Shown here: positions 1 to 7,895 of the stretch, in pieces
How positions within the stretch are numbered: position 1 is the first letter of the stretch
How the letters are laid out: the number at the start of each line of letters is the position of its first letter
Assembly: GCA_002339125.1 (NCBI GenBank)
Contig: DDJQ01000005.1
Span: 27,463 to 47,550, forward strand
Origin: Alteromonadaceae bacterium UBA2620
GTDB lineage: Bacteria; Pseudomonadota; Gammaproteobacteria; Enterobacterales; Alteromonadaceae
Direction: 5' to 3'
Length of the DNA stretch: 20,088 nt
Program-made: the position numbers and the translations under genes
Notes under the pieces: model-generated
Told to the model about the DNA's origin: nothing
What the model saw: only the letters and a program-made list of their open reading frames with translations
Databases searched by the model: none

Positions 1-1
1 C

Positions 2-1858
2 GATACTTTTGGTGTGGCGGCTGCCTTATCTTATTTCAAACGAGACTTTGGTTCAGACAATATTGAGTCCAACGCGGATGACGAAATTGAACAACGTCAT
101 TACACCATTACCCGTGAGCGCTTAGGGGCTGCGGTTAACCTTGACTACCGCCCTGACTTTAACAACGCTTACTTCCTGCGCACCCTGTACAGCGAATTCT
201 CTGATGAAGAGTATCGTCAGCGTAATACCTTTGTGTTTGACGGTGAAGACTCTGAAGTGGAGCGTGAGTCTAAAGATCGTTATGAACAACAGTCTATCCT
301 GACCATCGCTGCCGGCGGTGAGCACGTGCGTGGCGAGTGGACTTTCGACTATCAGTTGGGTTACGCCAAGTCTGATGAAGATGAGCCGGATGCACTTTAC
401 TATACCTTTATCACCGAAGATGACAGCATCGAGGGTGATATGCAGCGCGTGATCCCCAGCATTAGCTACGCCGATTCGGTGAATGACTTCAATAACTACG
501 AGATCGACGAAATCAGCTTTGAGGATAACTACGCGAAGGATACAGAAAACAGTATTAAAGCCAACCTGAGCAAAACCTTTGCCGAAGACCCTTATCTCAG
601 CGAAATTAAAGCCGGTGTAAAATACCGTACCCGCACTAAAACTGTCGACAGTAACATCTACATTTACGACGGCGACTTCGATGATATGGATCCGACGCAA
701 TTTGCTGCCAGTGACGTAGACTGGGGGCTGGGTGATTTTGGCCCGGGCCTGAACCGCGGTGAGATGCGCAGCTACTTCAATCAGAACCGTGGTTCGCTGG
801 AGCTGTCAGAGCTGGACTCTGAACTGGAGTCAAATGGTGCATCCTACGAAACCAACGAAGATATCTTCGCAGCCTATTTCATGGGTACCTTTGATATCAA
901 CGATGTACATATTGTGGCCGGTGTTCGTTATGAAAAAACCGACTTTGATACCGCCGGTATGCGTGTTGAGTTGATTGAAGATGAACAACTTGACGTGGAA
1001 GAAGTGGTTAACACGCCATGGCAGTCAGCGCGTAGCTATGATCACTTCCTGCCCAGCATTAACGTTAAATACAGCATCTCTGAACAACTGATCGTTCGTG
1101 GTGCTTATACCCAAACCATTTCCCGCCCGGGCTTTGAAGAATCAGCCGCTTTCCAGATTATTGAAAGCAAAACCGAAGAAGACGATGGCGAGTTCGTTAC
1201 CGAACGTGAAGCCGAAGTGGGTAACCCTCAATTACTGCCTTACGAGTCAGACAACTTCGATCTGTCGATTGAATATTACCCTGGCCAGATTGGCGTGCTG
1301 TCTGCCGGTTTATTCTATAAGCAAATTGACAACTTCGTTATCTTTGCCGATGTAGCAGGTATGCAAGGCTGGGAAGGCTTTGATGAAGTCATTCAGCCGC
1401 GTAATGGTGAAACGGCCGATCTCACTGGTTTGGAACTGTCGTGGGTTAAAGCCTTTGATAGCGGCTTACTACTATCTGCTAACGGCACCTTTTCATCCTC
1501 TGATGCCACCACATTACTGGACGGTGAAGAATATAAAACCAGTCTGCCGAATCAGTCTGATACCGTTGGTAACCTGACCGTAGGATACGAAGATAACAAC
1601 TGGAGTCTGCGTCTGGCAATGACCTACAAGAGCAAAAACCTGGAAGAAATCGACGGTGACATGCTGCGTATGGAAGATGCCCACCAGCAGTTTGATTTTA
1701 TGGGTAAATACTATATCAACCAGGATCTGACGGTGTACTTTAACGCCATCAATATTAATGATGAGCCTTACTATCACTACTTCGACCGTCGTAGTCAGAA
1801 TGCCCAGTACGAAGAGTACGGCCGTACCTTCGAAATTGGCTTTAACTGGCAGCTCTAA
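2..1858 (+). CDS. TonB-dependent outer-membrane receptor, 3' part (5' end outside window)
   Basis: An open frame runs in from the left edge and ends at TAA 1856-1858, leaving 618 visible residues. The GTG at 14 is internal and is not a start. The visible part looks like the beta-barrel of a TonB-dependent receptor: alternating polar/aromatic strands, long acidic loops (for example a D/E-rich stretch near 365-445), the typical GAYTQTISRPGFEE segment near 1100-1140, and a barrel-closing C-terminus FEIGFNWQL. The TonB box and plug would lie upstream. Family members import substrates too large for porins, driven by TonB-ExbBD. Downstream, 52 bp and a small hairpin separate it from a phosphatase and a phytase, so phytate, a lower inositol phosphate or a metal chelate released from phytate is the likely substrate; this is inferred from neighbours only. 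Family call firm, substrate uncertain. Confidence 0.9.
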   Translation, partial: DTFGVAAALSYFKRDFGSDNIESNADDEIEQRHYTITRERLGAAVNLDYRPDFNNAYFLRTLYSEFSDEEYRQRNTFVFDGEDSEVERESKDRYEQQSILTIAAGGEHVRGEWTFDYQLGYAKSDEDEPDALYYTFITEDDSIEGDMQRVIPSISYADSVNDFNNYEIDEISFEDNYAKDTENSIKANLSKTFAEDPYLSEIKAGVKYRTRTKTVDSNIYIYDGDFDDMDPTQFAASDVDWGLGDFGPGLNRGEMRSYFNQNRGSLELSELDSELESNGASYETNEDIFAAYFMGTFDINDVHIVAGVRYEKTDFDTAGMRVELIEDEQLDVEEVVNTPWQSARSYDHFLPSINVKYSISEQLIVRGAYTQTISRPGFEESAAFQIIESKTEEDDGEFVTEREAEVGNPQLLPYESDNFDLSIEYYPGQIGVLSAGLFYKQIDNFVIFADVAGMQGWEGFDEVIQPRNGETADLTGLELSWVKAFDSGLLLSANGTFSSSDATTLLDGEEYKTSLPNQSDTVGNLTVGYEDNNWSLRLAMTYKSKNLEEIDGDMLRMEDAHQQFDFMGKYYINQDLTVYFNAININDEPYYHYFDRRSQNAQYEEYGRTFEIGFNWQL

Positions 1859-1873
1859 GCTCTATCGGTAATA

Positions 1874-1893
1874 AGGCGGGCTGCTGTCCGCCT
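1874..1893 (+). other. Intergenic hairpin between receptor and phosphatase genes
   Basis: AGGCGG (1874-1879) pairs with CCGCCT (1888-1893) around an 8-nt loop. No T-run follows, so this is not a standard terminator. It could be a partial attenuator or an mRNA 3'-end stabiliser that sets receptor expression apart from the two downstream enzymes. Confidence 0.5.
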
Positions 1894-1910
1894 GAATCTT
1901 AAGGTTTTCA

Positions 1911-2912
1911 ATGAAACTCATACAATTACTTACACTAACCACGCTGCTTTGCGCGCCACTGACCCAGGCTCAGTCTGCTCAGCAGGACGTTTTTGGTGAG
2001 CACTATTACCAGACCAATCAGATCCAGTCTTCATTAACCGAAAGCGGTGATGACTATACGTTTCTGGTGGTCGGCGACTGGGGCCGCAATGGCCATTTCG
2101 CCCAGCGAAGCGTTGCTAAGTGGATGGATATAGCTGCGTATCAGTTTGATGCCGACATGATCATTTCCACCGGCGATAATTTTTACGATAACGGCATTGC
2201 TTCGGTTAATGACCCCTACTGGCAGACCTCTTACGAGAATATTTACCATGGCCCGCACCTGTTCATCGACTGGTACGTAGTGTTAGGCAATCACGACTAC
2301 CGCGGTAACTGGCAGGCACAAATCGATTACTCAGCTATCAGCCGCCGCTGGAATATGCCAGCGCAGTACTTTGATAAGCTCATTAGCCTGGAAGAAGGCG
2401 GTTCGGTGCACCTGGTGTTTTTAGATACCAGCCCGCTTAATCCCGATTACCAGCACGAAGCTAAATATCAGGAAACCCAGCGCCAGGATAGCAAAGCCCA
2501 GTTGGCGTGGTTTGAGCAAACCCTGAAGCGGCATAAAAACGCCGACTGGACCATTGTGATTGGTCATCACCCGCTTTATTCCAGTGGTAAACGGTACGGT
2601 AAAACCAGCGCTGTGCGCGGCGTTATAGAGCCCCTTCTGGAACAGTATGATGTGGATGCCTATATCGCGGGACATGAGCATGATCTGCAACATAACAAAC
2701 CTGCCGGCAGCAGTGTGGAGCACTTTGTGTCCGGTGGCGGCTCTGAGATCCGCCCGGTGGGCCAGCGCGAGTTTACCGCGTTTGCCAAATCCTCCGCCGG
2801 CTTTGCTGTAGTGCGGGTTAATCAACAACAGTTCACCCTTGAATTCATTGATGATAAGGGCGAAGTCATCTACCAGTATGCACTGGACAAAAACAGGGAG
2901 TCAGCCCAATGA
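1911..2912 (+). CDS. Secreted metallophosphoesterase, purple/tartrate-resistant acid phosphatase type
   Basis: A 333-residue protein with a Sec signal peptide (hydrophobic residues 3-18, likely cleavage near A20). All metal-binding motifs of the purple acid phosphatase group are present in order: GDWG (D56), GDNFY (D89, Y92), GNHD (N127, H128), GHHP (H219) and GHEH (H255, H257). The Tyr after GDN is the residue that gives the Fe(III) charge-transfer colour in this group. The size fits the small mammalian TRAP-like form rather than the larger plant form. It should hydrolyse phosphomonoesters in the periplasm or outside the cell. The start is supported by AAGG about 7 nt before the ATG. Its stop overlaps the phytase start in an ATGA junction, so the two enzymes are probably translationally coupled. 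Likely role: removing phosphates from inositol phosphates left by the phytase, or general phosphate scavenging. Confidence 0.88.
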   Translation: MKLIQLLTLTTLLCAPLTQAQSAQQDVFGEHYYQTNQIQSSLTESGDDYTFLVVGDWGRNGHFAQRSVAKWMDIAAYQFDADMIISTGDNFYDNGIASVNDPYWQTSYENIYHGPHLFIDWYVVLGNHDYRGNWQAQIDYSAISRRWNMPAQYFDKLISLEEGGSVHLVFLDTSPLNPDYQHEAKYQETQRQDSKAQLAWFEQTLKRHKNADWTIVIGHHPLYSSGKRYGKTSAVRGVIEPLLEQYDVDAYIAGHEHDLQHNKPAGSSVEHFVSGGGSEIRPVGQREFTAFAKSSAGFAVVRVNQQQFTLEFIDDKGEVIYQYALDKNRESAQ

Positions 2913-4798
2913 AAACCCTTAAATTTACTCTGGGGCTGATTGCCAGCCTCACCCTGGGCGCCTGTACCGCCAGTGATCCTGGTAGTACTCAGCCAGCTGA
3001 GCCCGAGTCAGCTTTAACTCTGCGCGCGCTCCCCGTGGCCGGTGAGAGCCTCAAACCGGTGGTCACCAACACACTCAAAGGGTATCTGGTCACCAGTGAA
3101 GCTGAGGGGCTTATCTGGGTGTCGCCACAAGGTCAGCAGATTAGTCAGTTTACCGACCACATAGCTCAGGCAGACTGGCGTTTCTTGCCCGGCTCAGACA
3201 ACCTCATTGCCATTGCCGCCATTGATCAGAATACTTCGGAACTGCATCTGGTGACACTCGATATTGCTACCGGAGAGTTTTACTTAAAGGCATCGGTGCC
3301 CTCAGACATTGCCGACCGTGAAACCCTTTGCCTGAGCCGTCAGGACGATACGCTGCACCTGTTCAGCTCCGATGCCCGGGGACTGATGTCGCACTACCTG
3401 TTGAACACCGGGCAGACCTGGCAGCTCACGCCAATCCGGCAAATGATGGTAGGGCCGGATCTGTCATCCTGCGCAGTAACAGATGAGAGCAACACGCTGT
3501 TAATAGCCGAAGAAGGCACCGGTATCTGGCACTACAGTGGCAACGCTGAAGGCGAAAATGCCCGTACTCTGGATTACTTCCCCAGCGGCCCGGAACTGGA
3601 ATCGGTAGCCGCCCTGACCGATGGCCGCTACTTTGTGGTGGCTACCGACCAACCGCGAATTTATGAACGTGGTCAGCGAAACCGCCAATGGCCTCTGGCT
3701 GCAGAACGTGAGCTTAAATCAGTCAATGCCGCCGTGGCCGGCGATATCCTTTATCTTGGCGCTTTTGATGAAGCCAGCGGCGAATTACTCGCTGCTACGC
3801 TTAATAATACTGCCCCCGCCACCAGCGCTACCGATAAGGTATATACCTTAAGCGCCGACGTGCAAACCACACCCGTCAACCGCTATGGCGATGCCGCTGA
3901 TGATCCGGCTATCTGGGTAAACCGTCTCAATCCTTCTGCGAGCCTGGTGTTGGGCACCGATAAGAAATACGGACTCAATGTCTATTCGCTAACAGGTGAG
4001 CAGTTACAATCATTGCCTACCGGCCGGGTCAATAATGTGGATGTGCGTTATCAGATTGATACGCCGGCCGGTAAGCAGGATATCGCCGTTGCCAGTAACC
4101 GTTCATCACAAACGTTATCGGTATATTACATCTCCGCTACCGGTGAGGTAACTCACGCCGCTGAACTCCCAACAACCTTGTCGGACGTTTACGGCTTATG
4201 CAATGGGGTTATCGATGGTCAGTTGCATACGTTTATTAACGATACCGACGGTCGCTATCAGCAATATGCCTTCACTTTTACCGAGGACGGCCCTGCAGCA
4301 GAGCTTGTTAGTGAGTTTACCCTGCCCAGCCAGCCGGAGGGATGTGTGGTTGATGATGCCAGACAAGTACTCTACATGGGAGAGGAAGCCGCGGGCATAT
4401 GGCAAAAGGCGCTATTACAGCCGCTCAGCGCACCACGTCTGATTGCCACTGTGGGAGCGGATGTTGCAGCCGATATTGAAGGTATGGGTATTTACACGCT
4501 GGAAGATGAGCGCTACCTGGTCGCCTCCAGTCAGGGCAACAGCCGGTTTGCGGTGTATGCGCTTGATGATGACAACCGTTTGCTGGGAACCTTCCGGGTC
4601 GGTATCAATGGTGCCAGACAAATTGATGGCGTATCCGAAACCGACGGCCTGGAAGTCACCTCAACAGCTCTCGGTCCGCAGTTCCCGGACGGACTCATGG
4701 TGGTTCAGGATGGCCGCAACGTAATGCCAACCGCCCCGCAAAACTTTAAACTGATTAGCGGCAGTAAGCTCGCTGAGTTTATTCGCCAGAAACGTTAA
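2909..4798 (+). CDS. Beta-propeller phytase (3-phytase), two-domain lipoprotein
   Basis: A 629-residue protein. The N-terminus is a lipoprotein signal with lipobox LGAC (C19); +2 is Thr, not Asp, so outer-membrane sorting is expected. The C-terminal half (about residues 311-629) is a full beta-propeller phytase domain: YGDAADDPAIW with the paired Asp at 331-332, then GTDKKYGLNVYSLTG, then GRVNNVDVRY, the signature Ca2+/phosphate-binding segments of the family. The N-terminal half (about 35-305) has its own blade-like repeats but lacks these motifs, matching the known architecture of an incomplete N-terminal propeller fused to a catalytic one. Catalytic family members cut phytate (inositol hexakisphosphate) in a Ca2+-dependent way. 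The gene overlaps the phosphatase by 4 bp and is the last gene of the operon. Function strongly supported; the N-terminal domain's role is not. Confidence 0.92.
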   Translation: MKTLKFTLGLIASLTLGACTASDPGSTQPAEPESALTLRALPVAGESLKPVVTNTLKGYLVTSEAEGLIWVSPQGQQISQFTDHIAQADWRFLPGSDNLIAIAAIDQNTSELHLVTLDIATGEFYLKASVPSDIADRETLCLSRQDDTLHLFSSDARGLMSHYLLNTGQTWQLTPIRQMMVGPDLSSCAVTDESNTLLIAEEGTGIWHYSGNAEGENARTLDYFPSGPELESVAALTDGRYFVVATDQPRIYERGQRNRQWPLAAERELKSVNAAVAGDILYLGAFDEASGELLAATLNNTAPATSATDKVYTLSADVQTTPVNRYGDAADDPAIWVNRLNPSASLVLGTDKKYGLNVYSLTGEQLQSLPTGRVNNVDVRYQIDTPAGKQDIAVASNRSSQTLSVYYISATGEVTHAAELPTTLSDVYGLCNGVIDGQLHTFINDTDGRYQQYAFTFTEDGPAAELVSEFTLPSQPEGCVVDDARQVLYMGEEAAGIWQKALLQPLSAPRLIATVGADVAADIEGMGIYTLEDERYLVASSQGNSRFAVYALDDDNRLLGTFRVGINGARQIDGVSETDGLEVTSTALGPQFPDGLMVVQDGRNVMPTAPQNFKLISGSKLAEFIRQKR

Positions 4799-4805
4799 CC
4801 TTCCT

Positions 4806-4835
4806 CGATCCGGCTCCCTCTGCTGGGCCGGATCG
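4806..4835 (+). terminator. Strong hairpin after the phytase operon, possible terminator
   Basis: CGATCCGGC (4806-4814) pairs perfectly with GCCGGATCG (4827-4835) around a 12-nt loop, 8 bp after the phytase stop. There is no U-run after it, so it may act as an mRNA 3'-end barrier or a factor-assisted terminator. The rest of the gap to 5068 holds AT-rich sequence with a small CCTGA/TCAGG palindrome near 4881-4894 and a GTCAC direct repeat near 4945-4958. No convincing promoter was recognised there. Confidence 0.5.
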
Positions 4836-5068
4836 CACGCTTAAAGCGCCTTTCACTACGCCGAGCCGTTACTTATCACCCTGAATACTCAGGTATAAGA
4901 TCACATAAAAATAATACCCAAGCGCCTCATAAAATAACCAACAGTCACATTTGTCACTATTTTCACACCCTGAGATGGTAACTAGCCGGTCAAATAAATA
5001 ACCGCATCCAACTTGCAGGATTGTAAAAATGGCAAATACTTATATGAAACCGGAAGTCGGAGTGCTTA

Positions 5069-5434
5069 ATGAGTTTAACAGTGTTGGTGGCAGATGATTC
5101 AAAGCTATCCAGACGCAGCGTTATCAGAGCGTTGCCGCCGGAGCTTGAAATAACAATCATAGAAGCTACCAATGGAAAAGAGGCCATCGAAACCTTGTCC
5201 GGTAACGCCGTACAACTGGTTTTGCTTGATTTAACCATGCCTGAAATTGATGGTGTGGGCGTGCTTGAATATCTTTCTGAGCAACCTTCATCACCCGATG
5301 TAATTGTTATCAGTGCCGATTTCCAGCCAGAGAAACAGCGCATAGTGATGTCGCTGGGCGCCAAACGGTTTTTACGTAAACCGCTGGATAAGGATGAACT
5401 GGCAATGACCTTATTTGAGTTGGGTTATCTATGA
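5069..5434 (+). CDS. Single-domain response regulator, CheY-like receiver
   Basis: At 121 residues this is only a receiver domain. Visible landmarks are the acidic pair D9-D10, the phosphoacceptor D54 in LVLLDLTMPEIDG, the switch Ser S82 in VIVISAD and K104 in FLRKPLDK. It has no DNA-binding or enzymatic output domain, so it must act by protein contact, as CheY does, or serve as a phosphate sink. GGAG about 7 nt before the ATG supports this start. It overlaps the CheC-like gene by 4 bp (ATGA), and the histidine kinase follows, so these three are probably one phosphorelay. The partner of the phosphorylated protein is not visible here. No flagellar or chemotaxis genes are nearby, so motor binding should not be assumed. 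Confidence 0.92.
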   Translation: MSLTVLVADDSKLSRRSVIRALPPELEITIIEATNGKEAIETLSGNAVQLVLLDLTMPEIDGVGVLEYLSEQPSSPDVIVISADFQPEKQRIVMSLGAKRFLRKPLDKDELAMTLFELGYL

Positions 5435-6015
5435 ACGATACCATTGCCCTGTCTGAGGACCAGCGGGATGCCTTACAGGAACTAATGAATATTTCCATGG
5501 GCCAGGCTGCTAACAGCCTGGCACATTTAATCGAAACTAAAATTGGCATTTCGATCCCTAAAATCACCGCAGTTACCCCGGACGGGCTGTTTGAGTTAGT
5601 CAGTCACCATCAGCAAGCCTATTACACCCGCCAGTCTTTTATGGGCGATATTCACGGCGAAGTGATGTCGATTCTTACCCAACACGGACTAACAGAAGTG
5701 GCAGAGCTGCTTGACTATGAGCAGCCGCTGTCCGAAAACGACATCAATGAAACCATTCTGGAGCTGTCTAACATCCTTGCCGGTGCTTGTCTGGCCGGGT
5801 TGTCTGAACAACTCGAACTGGCCACCAACCTGCAGATGCCAACGTTATTTGCGCCACAAAAAAGTGACTTTTCACAATATGACTGGCAACACAGCCTGGT
5901 GATGGAAGTAAAGTTCGACATTCAAATTTCATCGTTCACCATGCGTGTGGTGTTTTGCCTGGACGATGCCTCATTGACGCGGCTCAAATCGACGATCGAC
6001 GAGTTACTGGGCTAG
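5431..6015 (+). CDS. CheC-type CheY-P phosphatase
   Basis: A 194-residue protein matching the CheC consensus [DS]xxxExxN-x22-P at both active sites: D13, E17, N20 and P43 in the N-terminal half, then E111, N114 and P137 in the second half (Glu at 107 in the D/S position). The Glu and Asn of each site are the residues known to direct hydrolysis of the aspartyl phosphate on CheY-P. Two complete sites are the CheC/FliY pattern; CheX has one. It starts inside the stop of the receiver gene and ends 6 bp before the kinase gene. The obvious substrate is the receiver encoded just upstream. No CheD gene, the usual CheC partner, is seen. High confidence in the family; the exact partner is inferred from operon structure. 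Confidence 0.88.
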   Translation: MNDTIALSEDQRDALQELMNISMGQAANSLAHLIETKIGISIPKITAVTPDGLFELVSHHQQAYYTRQSFMGDIHGEVMSILTQHGLTEVAELLDYEQPLSENDINETILELSNILAGACLAGLSEQLELATNLQMPTLFAPQKSDFSQYDWQHSLVMEVKFDIQISSFTMRVVFCLDDASLTRLKSTIDELLG

Positions 6016-6021
6016 TCCTTT

Positions 6022-7329
6022 ATGAATAACCCGTTGCTGGATAAACTGCCAGTCGGAATTTGTCTGGTAAATGAAGCCTATGAAATTGTTTATCTGAATG
6101 CTTTTTTTCTCGACCGGATGTCGGTTGAGCTGCGGGGTGATGCCTTAGGCAAACCCCTGGCCGATGTTTTTCCCGAGCAAATCAAGTTTCTGAAGCGACG
6201 CATAAAATCGGTTTTTGTTCTTAAACATCCCAGTTTCAGCTATTGGGAACAACGCCCGCACATCTTTCCTTTTAAAAGCAGCCGCCCCATCACTGGCGAA
6301 GAAACCCAGATGGTACAGAATATGGAAATTGTACCTCACAAGGACACCGAAACCGGCGAACACTATGCCTGCATTCTGATCCAGGATGTCACCGCTCAGG
6401 CCAGTTACTTTAAAGCTCAGGCCCAGCTCGCCGAGGAATTAAAAGCAGAACACGAAGCCCAGCGCAAACTGATCCGCAAACTCGACAGAGCCCAGTCACA
6501 GCTCATTCAGGCAGAAAAAATGGCCTCAACTGGTCAGCTTGCCGCTGGCATTGCGCACGAAATTAATAACCCCATGGGCTTTGTTACGGCCAACTTAAAT
6601 ACGCTGGAGCAGTACGCACAGAATTTGCTGGAAACCTGTCAGGCCACCAAAAAACTGGTTGCCAGTCATGCACCTGAGCATATTGAGGCACTGGAGGATC
6701 TCTTTGACGCCACCCATGTCGAGCTTATCGAAGAAGATATGAGCCCACTGATTCAGGAGTCTAAGGATGGTCTGAAGCGGGTCAGCGAAATTGTCTCTAC
6801 GTTACGCTCTTTTGCCGAAGAGCCGCAGCACACCTGGGGTTACCTGAACTTACACGACACGGCAAATCAATTGGTACAACTTATCGGCACCCAGTTTAAA
6901 CGGCCGCGCTTCAAGGTCACCTGTGAGCCTGACCAGCTAAAATGGTATTGTGAGTCTGCCAGCTTAAAACAGGCTCTTACTAATCTAATGATGAACGCCG
7001 CTCAGTCGATTGACGACAATGGCCTGGTGATGCTCGATATCAAACAAACCAGCAGCGGCGGTGTTGCTATAAAAATAGTTGATACCGGCTGCGGTATCAG
7101 TGAAGCCAATCTGAAACGTGTTTTTGAACCGTTTTTTACGACCCGGCCGGAAGGCAAAGGTCAGGGACTCGGCCTCTCCGTGGCCTATTCCGCTATTGAA
7201 AAACACAAAGGCAAACTGGCGATTAACAGCCGTGAGGGAAAAGGCACCGTAATAGAGGTACGCTTACCCGTATTAAAAGAGCAAGAAAAGGAAAAATCTG
7301 CATCCAATCCAAGCACTAAATCGTTATAA
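6022..7329 (+). CDS. PAS-domain sensor histidine kinase
   Basis: A 435-residue protein with no membrane segment, so it is probably cytoplasmic. Residues about 4-125 look like a PAS domain (LPVGICLVNEAYEIVYLN at the start). A coiled-coil linker follows (about 128-168), then the phosphoacceptor helix with H179 in IAHEINNP. The ATPase domain shows the N-box NLMMN (321-325), G1 DTGCGIS (354-360), the F-box FEPFF (368-372) and G2 GKGQGLGLS (378-386). The HEINNP form of the H-box is typical of orphan hybrid-like kinases. The region between H-box and N-box is long (about 140 residues), with an extra acidic helix. Third gene of the CheY-CheC-kinase operon. The last codons overlap the -35/-10 motif proposed for the following sigma factor gene, so read-through into that gene is possible. 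The sensed ligand is unknown. Confidence 0.93.
   Translation: MNNPLLDKLPVGICLVNEAYEIVYLNAFFLDRMSVELRGDALGKPLADVFPEQIKFLKRRIKSVFVLKHPSFSYWEQRPHIFPFKSSRPITGEETQMVQNMEIVPHKDTETGEHYACILIQDVTAQASYFKAQAQLAEELKAEHEAQRKLIRKLDRAQSQLIQAEKMASTGQLAAGIAHEINNPMGFVTANLNTLEQYAQNLLETCQATKKLVASHAPEHIEALEDLFDATHVELIEEDMSPLIQESKDGLKRVSEIVSTLRSFAEEPQHTWGYLNLHDTANQLVQLIGTQFKRPRFKVTCEPDQLKWYCESASLKQALTNLMMNAAQSIDDNGLVMLDIKQTSSGGVAIKIVDTGCGISEANLKRVFEPFFTTRPEGKGQGLGLSVAYSAIEKHKGKLAINSREGKGTVIEVRLPVLKEQEKEKSASNPSTKSL
7299..7325 (+). promoter_or_regulatory. Candidate ECF promoter P1 (sigma/anti-sigma operon)
   Basis: TGCATCCA (7299-7306), 14 nt, then TCGTT (7321-7325), inside the last codons of the kinase gene. The same two blocks at identical spacing lie before the DUF4331 gene (8705-8731) and nowhere else that I found in the window. 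Blocks of this kind (a conserved ATCC-like -35 and a CGT-containing -10 at fixed spacing) are the normal form of ECF promoters. A start site near 7332 would give a leader of about 30 nt. Implies autoregulation by the sigma factor. Confidence 0.7.
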
Positions 7330-7361
7330 CCCAGACAGGCTCTTAAAAAATTGAGGAAACA

Positions 7362-7895
7362 ATGGAACAGGAAACCTTATTACCCTTGTTGTGTGGCACA
7401 GCGCAGGGAAAAAAACAGGACTTTGCCAGGCTCTATCAAATTACCAGCGGTCAGGTATATGCGGTAGTGTTGAAGATGCTACAAAACACGGCACTTGCAG
7501 AAGAAGCCACCCAGGATGCCTACATTAAAGTGTGGCACAACGCCGGCAGCTATCAGCGGGGGAAAGGCACGGTGTTAACCTGGATCATCAGTATTGCCCG
7601 CTACCGGGCACTGGATCTGATGCGCCACCACAAGGTACGAAAAGAAACACCGCTGGATGACGATGATCACCATCCTGATGAAAACAACAATATTGCTGCC
7701 GGTGAATTAGCCCACCCGAAGTTAAATGAATGCATGGATGAACTGGATAATCAGCAGCGCCAGGCCATTCATCTGGCCTATTTTAACGGCCTGTCTCACC
7801 AGGAAGTGGTTGATCACTTATCCTCGCCATTAGGTACGATTAAAAGCTGGATCCGTCGGGGCCTGCAAAGTTTGCAGAGGTGTCTGTCAGTATGA
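7362..7895 (+). CDS. ECF-type RNA polymerase sigma factor (SigK/RpoE-like)
   Basis: A 177-residue protein containing only sigma regions 2 and 4, the layout of extracytoplasmic-function sigma factors. Region 2 spans about 20-92, including the core-binding and -10 recognition helix (EEATQDAYIKVWHNA, then TWIISIARYRALDLMRHH). Region 4 spans about 122-175, with the helix-turn-helix LSHQEVVDHLSSPLGTIKSWIRRGL that reads the -35 element. The linker (about 93-120) is acidic and His-rich (DDDDHHPDENNN). GAGG about 6 nt before the ATG supports the start. Its stop overlaps the anti-sigma start in an ATGA junction, the standard sigma/anti-sigma arrangement. A candidate autoregulatory promoter lies just upstream, and an identical one sits before the DUF4331 operon, which is therefore the predicted target. 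Confidence 0.93.
   Translation: MEQETLLPLLCGTAQGKKQDFARLYQITSGQVYAVVLKMLQNTALAEEATQDAYIKVWHNAGSYQRGKGTVLTWIISIARYRALDLMRHHKVRKETPLDDDDHHPDENNNIAAGELAHPKLNECMDELDNQQRQAIHLAYFNGLSHQEVVDHLSSPLGTIKSWIRRGLQSLQRCLSV

Noticed and set aside
122..700. 192-codon minus-strand frame inside the receptor gene
   Set aside because: It is the shadow of a well-supported receptor frame, with no ribosome site or domain.
5004..5025. GCATCCA upstream of the receiver gene as a third ECF promoter
   Set aside because: It lacks the first T and no TCGTT follows at 14 nt; the sequence there is AAAAA.
5029..5097. Short ATG frame of 22 codons overlapping the start of the receiver gene, as a possible leader peptide
   Set aside because: Weak, distant AGGA site, no biased codons such as regulatory runs, and the receiver gene has its own good ribosome site.
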